From positions 1-64,000 of the forward strand of contig CANJQJ010000004.1 in the NCBI GenBank assembly GCA_947476425.1: a stretch of 64,000 nt of DNA, read 5' to 3'. This document shows positions 63,155 through 64,000 of this stretch, one piece after another. This DNA is from Sphingomonadaceae bacterium. GTDB lineage: Bacteria > Pseudomonadota > Alphaproteobacteria > Sphingomonadales > Sphingomonadaceae. Below the pieces are notes generated by a model. The model saw nothing but the letters and a program-made list of their open reading frames with translations, was not told the origin of the DNA and ran no database searches. Within the stretch, counting starts at the first letter, position 1. Every line of letters starts with the position of its first letter. Both the position numbers and the translations under genes were made by a program.

Positions 63155-64000
63155 CGCAATTCCTCGGCATTTCATCCCGCGTTCATGCCTTGCTGCGCAT
63201 GGCTGCGCCGATGCTGCGCACCATATCCTCGATAAAGCCGCTCCGCCTGCTGGCGTTTTTCATCCTCAGCTTCGCATTGGCGACCCAACCGGCGATGGCG
63301 CAATCGATCCTGCGCGACGCCGAAACAGAGGCGCTGTTCGCGGACATGGCAAAGCCGATGATCGTGGCGGCTGGGCTAGAGCCGGGCAACGTCCAGGTTC
63401 TCCTGATCGGTGATCCCGAGATCAACGCTTTCGTGGCAGGCGGCCAGATCGTCTATGTGCATTCCGGGCTGATCCTTGCGGCGGACAACGTCAACCAGCT
63501 CCAGGGCGTCGTTGCACACGAGCTTGGCCATATTACCGGCGGGCACGTCATACGCTTCGGCGAGGGCATGAAGGCGGTGACCGGCATCACCCTGCTCTCC
63601 CTGCTGCTTGGCGTGGCGGCGATGGCGGCCGGCGGTGGCGATGCCGGCATGGGGATCATCGCGGCCGGGCAACAGGCGGCGATGGGCAAGTTTCTTGCAT
63701 TCAGCCGCACCCAGGAATCGAGCGCGGATGCCGCCGGCGTCAGTTTCCTCAACAAGGCCGGGGTCTCCGGCAAGGGCATGCTCGATTTCTTCGGCAAGCT
63801 CCGCCACGAGGAGTATCGGTTGTCGTCAAGCTACGCCGATACCGATCCATTCGCGCAGACCCATCCGATGTCAGCCGAGCGCCAGGCGACGCTTGAGCAG
63901 GCGCTCAAGAGTGCGCCTTCCTGGACCGCGCGGACCGATCCTGCGCTCGAGGCGCGCTTCCAGAGGGTCAAGGCAAAGCTCGCCGGCTTCGTCCAGGATC
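63151..64000 (+). CDS. M48-family metalloprotease (BepA-like), partial at the window edge
   Basis: This is a periplasmic chaperone-protease of the outer-membrane assembly-quality family. The ATG overlaps the mmcB stop. A signal peptide ends at AMAQ near residue 50. The zinc site HELGH is at 123-127, and the downstream Glu is in ESSADAAG. A hydrophobic hairpin follows near residues 140-165, as in BepA. The frame is open to the window end with at least 283 residues, so the C-terminal TPR part is missing from view. Confidence 0.9.
   Translation, partial: MTQFLGISSRVHALLRMAAPMLRTISSIKPLRLLAFFILSFALATQPAMAQSILRDAETEALFADMAKPMIVAAGLEPGNVQVLLIGDPEINAFVAGGQIVYVHSGLILAADNVNQLQGVVAHELGHITGGHVIRFGEGMKAVTGITLLSLLLGVAAMAAGGGDAGMGIIAAGQQAAMGKFLAFSRTQESSADAAGVSFLNKAGVSGKGMLDFFGKLRHEEYRLSSSYADTDPFAQTHPMSAERQATLEQALKSAPSWTARTDPALEARFQRVKAKLAGFVQD

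Overview
The window is GC-rich, densely packed chromosomal DNA. Gene content and order point to an alphaproteobacterium, most likely a sphingomonad. Supporting signs are the hemE-side replication origin, the mnmE-mnmG-rsmG-parA-parB block, DUF3576 ahead of leuS, HemJ, DUF1491, MmcB, and CcrM-type GANTC sites at the putative origin. Many neighbouring genes overlap by the 4-base ATGA junction, which indicates tight operons.

Layout. 1-143 is the right end of an IS5-like element that abuts the 3' end of a molybdopterin oxidoreductase (143-2353). A tRNA-Leu(GAG), a phosphofructokinase and a MATE exporter follow. 5.3-9 kb holds a zinc-ribbon membrane protein and the ftsE-ftsX-ydcF-plsC envelope operon. 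9-21.7 kb is amino-acid and one-carbon metabolism (tyrA, hisC, metX, metW, argH, lysA, ppc, folD, argB) with a TlpA-like lipoprotein, an LptM-like lipoprotein and YggT. 21.9-23.1 kb is an accessory insertion carrying a transglutaminase-like gene, flanked by two versions of the 3' end of a 3-hydroxyacyl-CoA dehydrogenase gene. 24-28 kb holds the ergothioneine pair egtD/egtB, a cobalamin adenosyltransferase, a HIG1 protein and GluQ-RS. 28-35 kb is mixed metabolism and repair (HNH nuclease, siroheme synthase domain, ZntB, XthA, RibA, YkuD, YggS, a short ThiE-like protein, an outer-membrane protein). 35.4-40.3 kb is a probable catabolic cluster of two SDRs, two SnoaL-like proteins and a second molybdopterin oxidoreductase.

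40.4-64 kb is the origin-proximal core. It contains leuS-lptE-holA, then parB, parA, rsmG, mnmG and mnmE on the minus strand with three parS-like palindromes inside the coding sequences. ogt, a dienelactone hydrolase, qor, terC, rho, hemJ and hemE follow. The gap between hemE and ppsR (56710-56998) has three DnaA boxes, six GANTC sites and an AT-rich stretch, and gene orientation flips there: hemE, hemJ, rho and terC point left, while ppsR, maf, aroE, coaE, dnaQ, hpf, ptsN and the rest point right. I read it as the chromosomal oriC. The ParABS sites lie 7-9.5 kb away, so segregation and initiation determinants are clustered.

A 94-bp imperfect palindromic repeat occurs three times (12.9, 21.8 and 45.0 kb), and a different tandem/inverted repeat fills 32955-33141. 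No rRNA, CRISPR array, prophage or recognisable anti-phage system was seen. The least conventional content is the pair of molybdopterin enzymes, the SDR/SnoaL cluster around the second one, and the hbd-flanked insertion.
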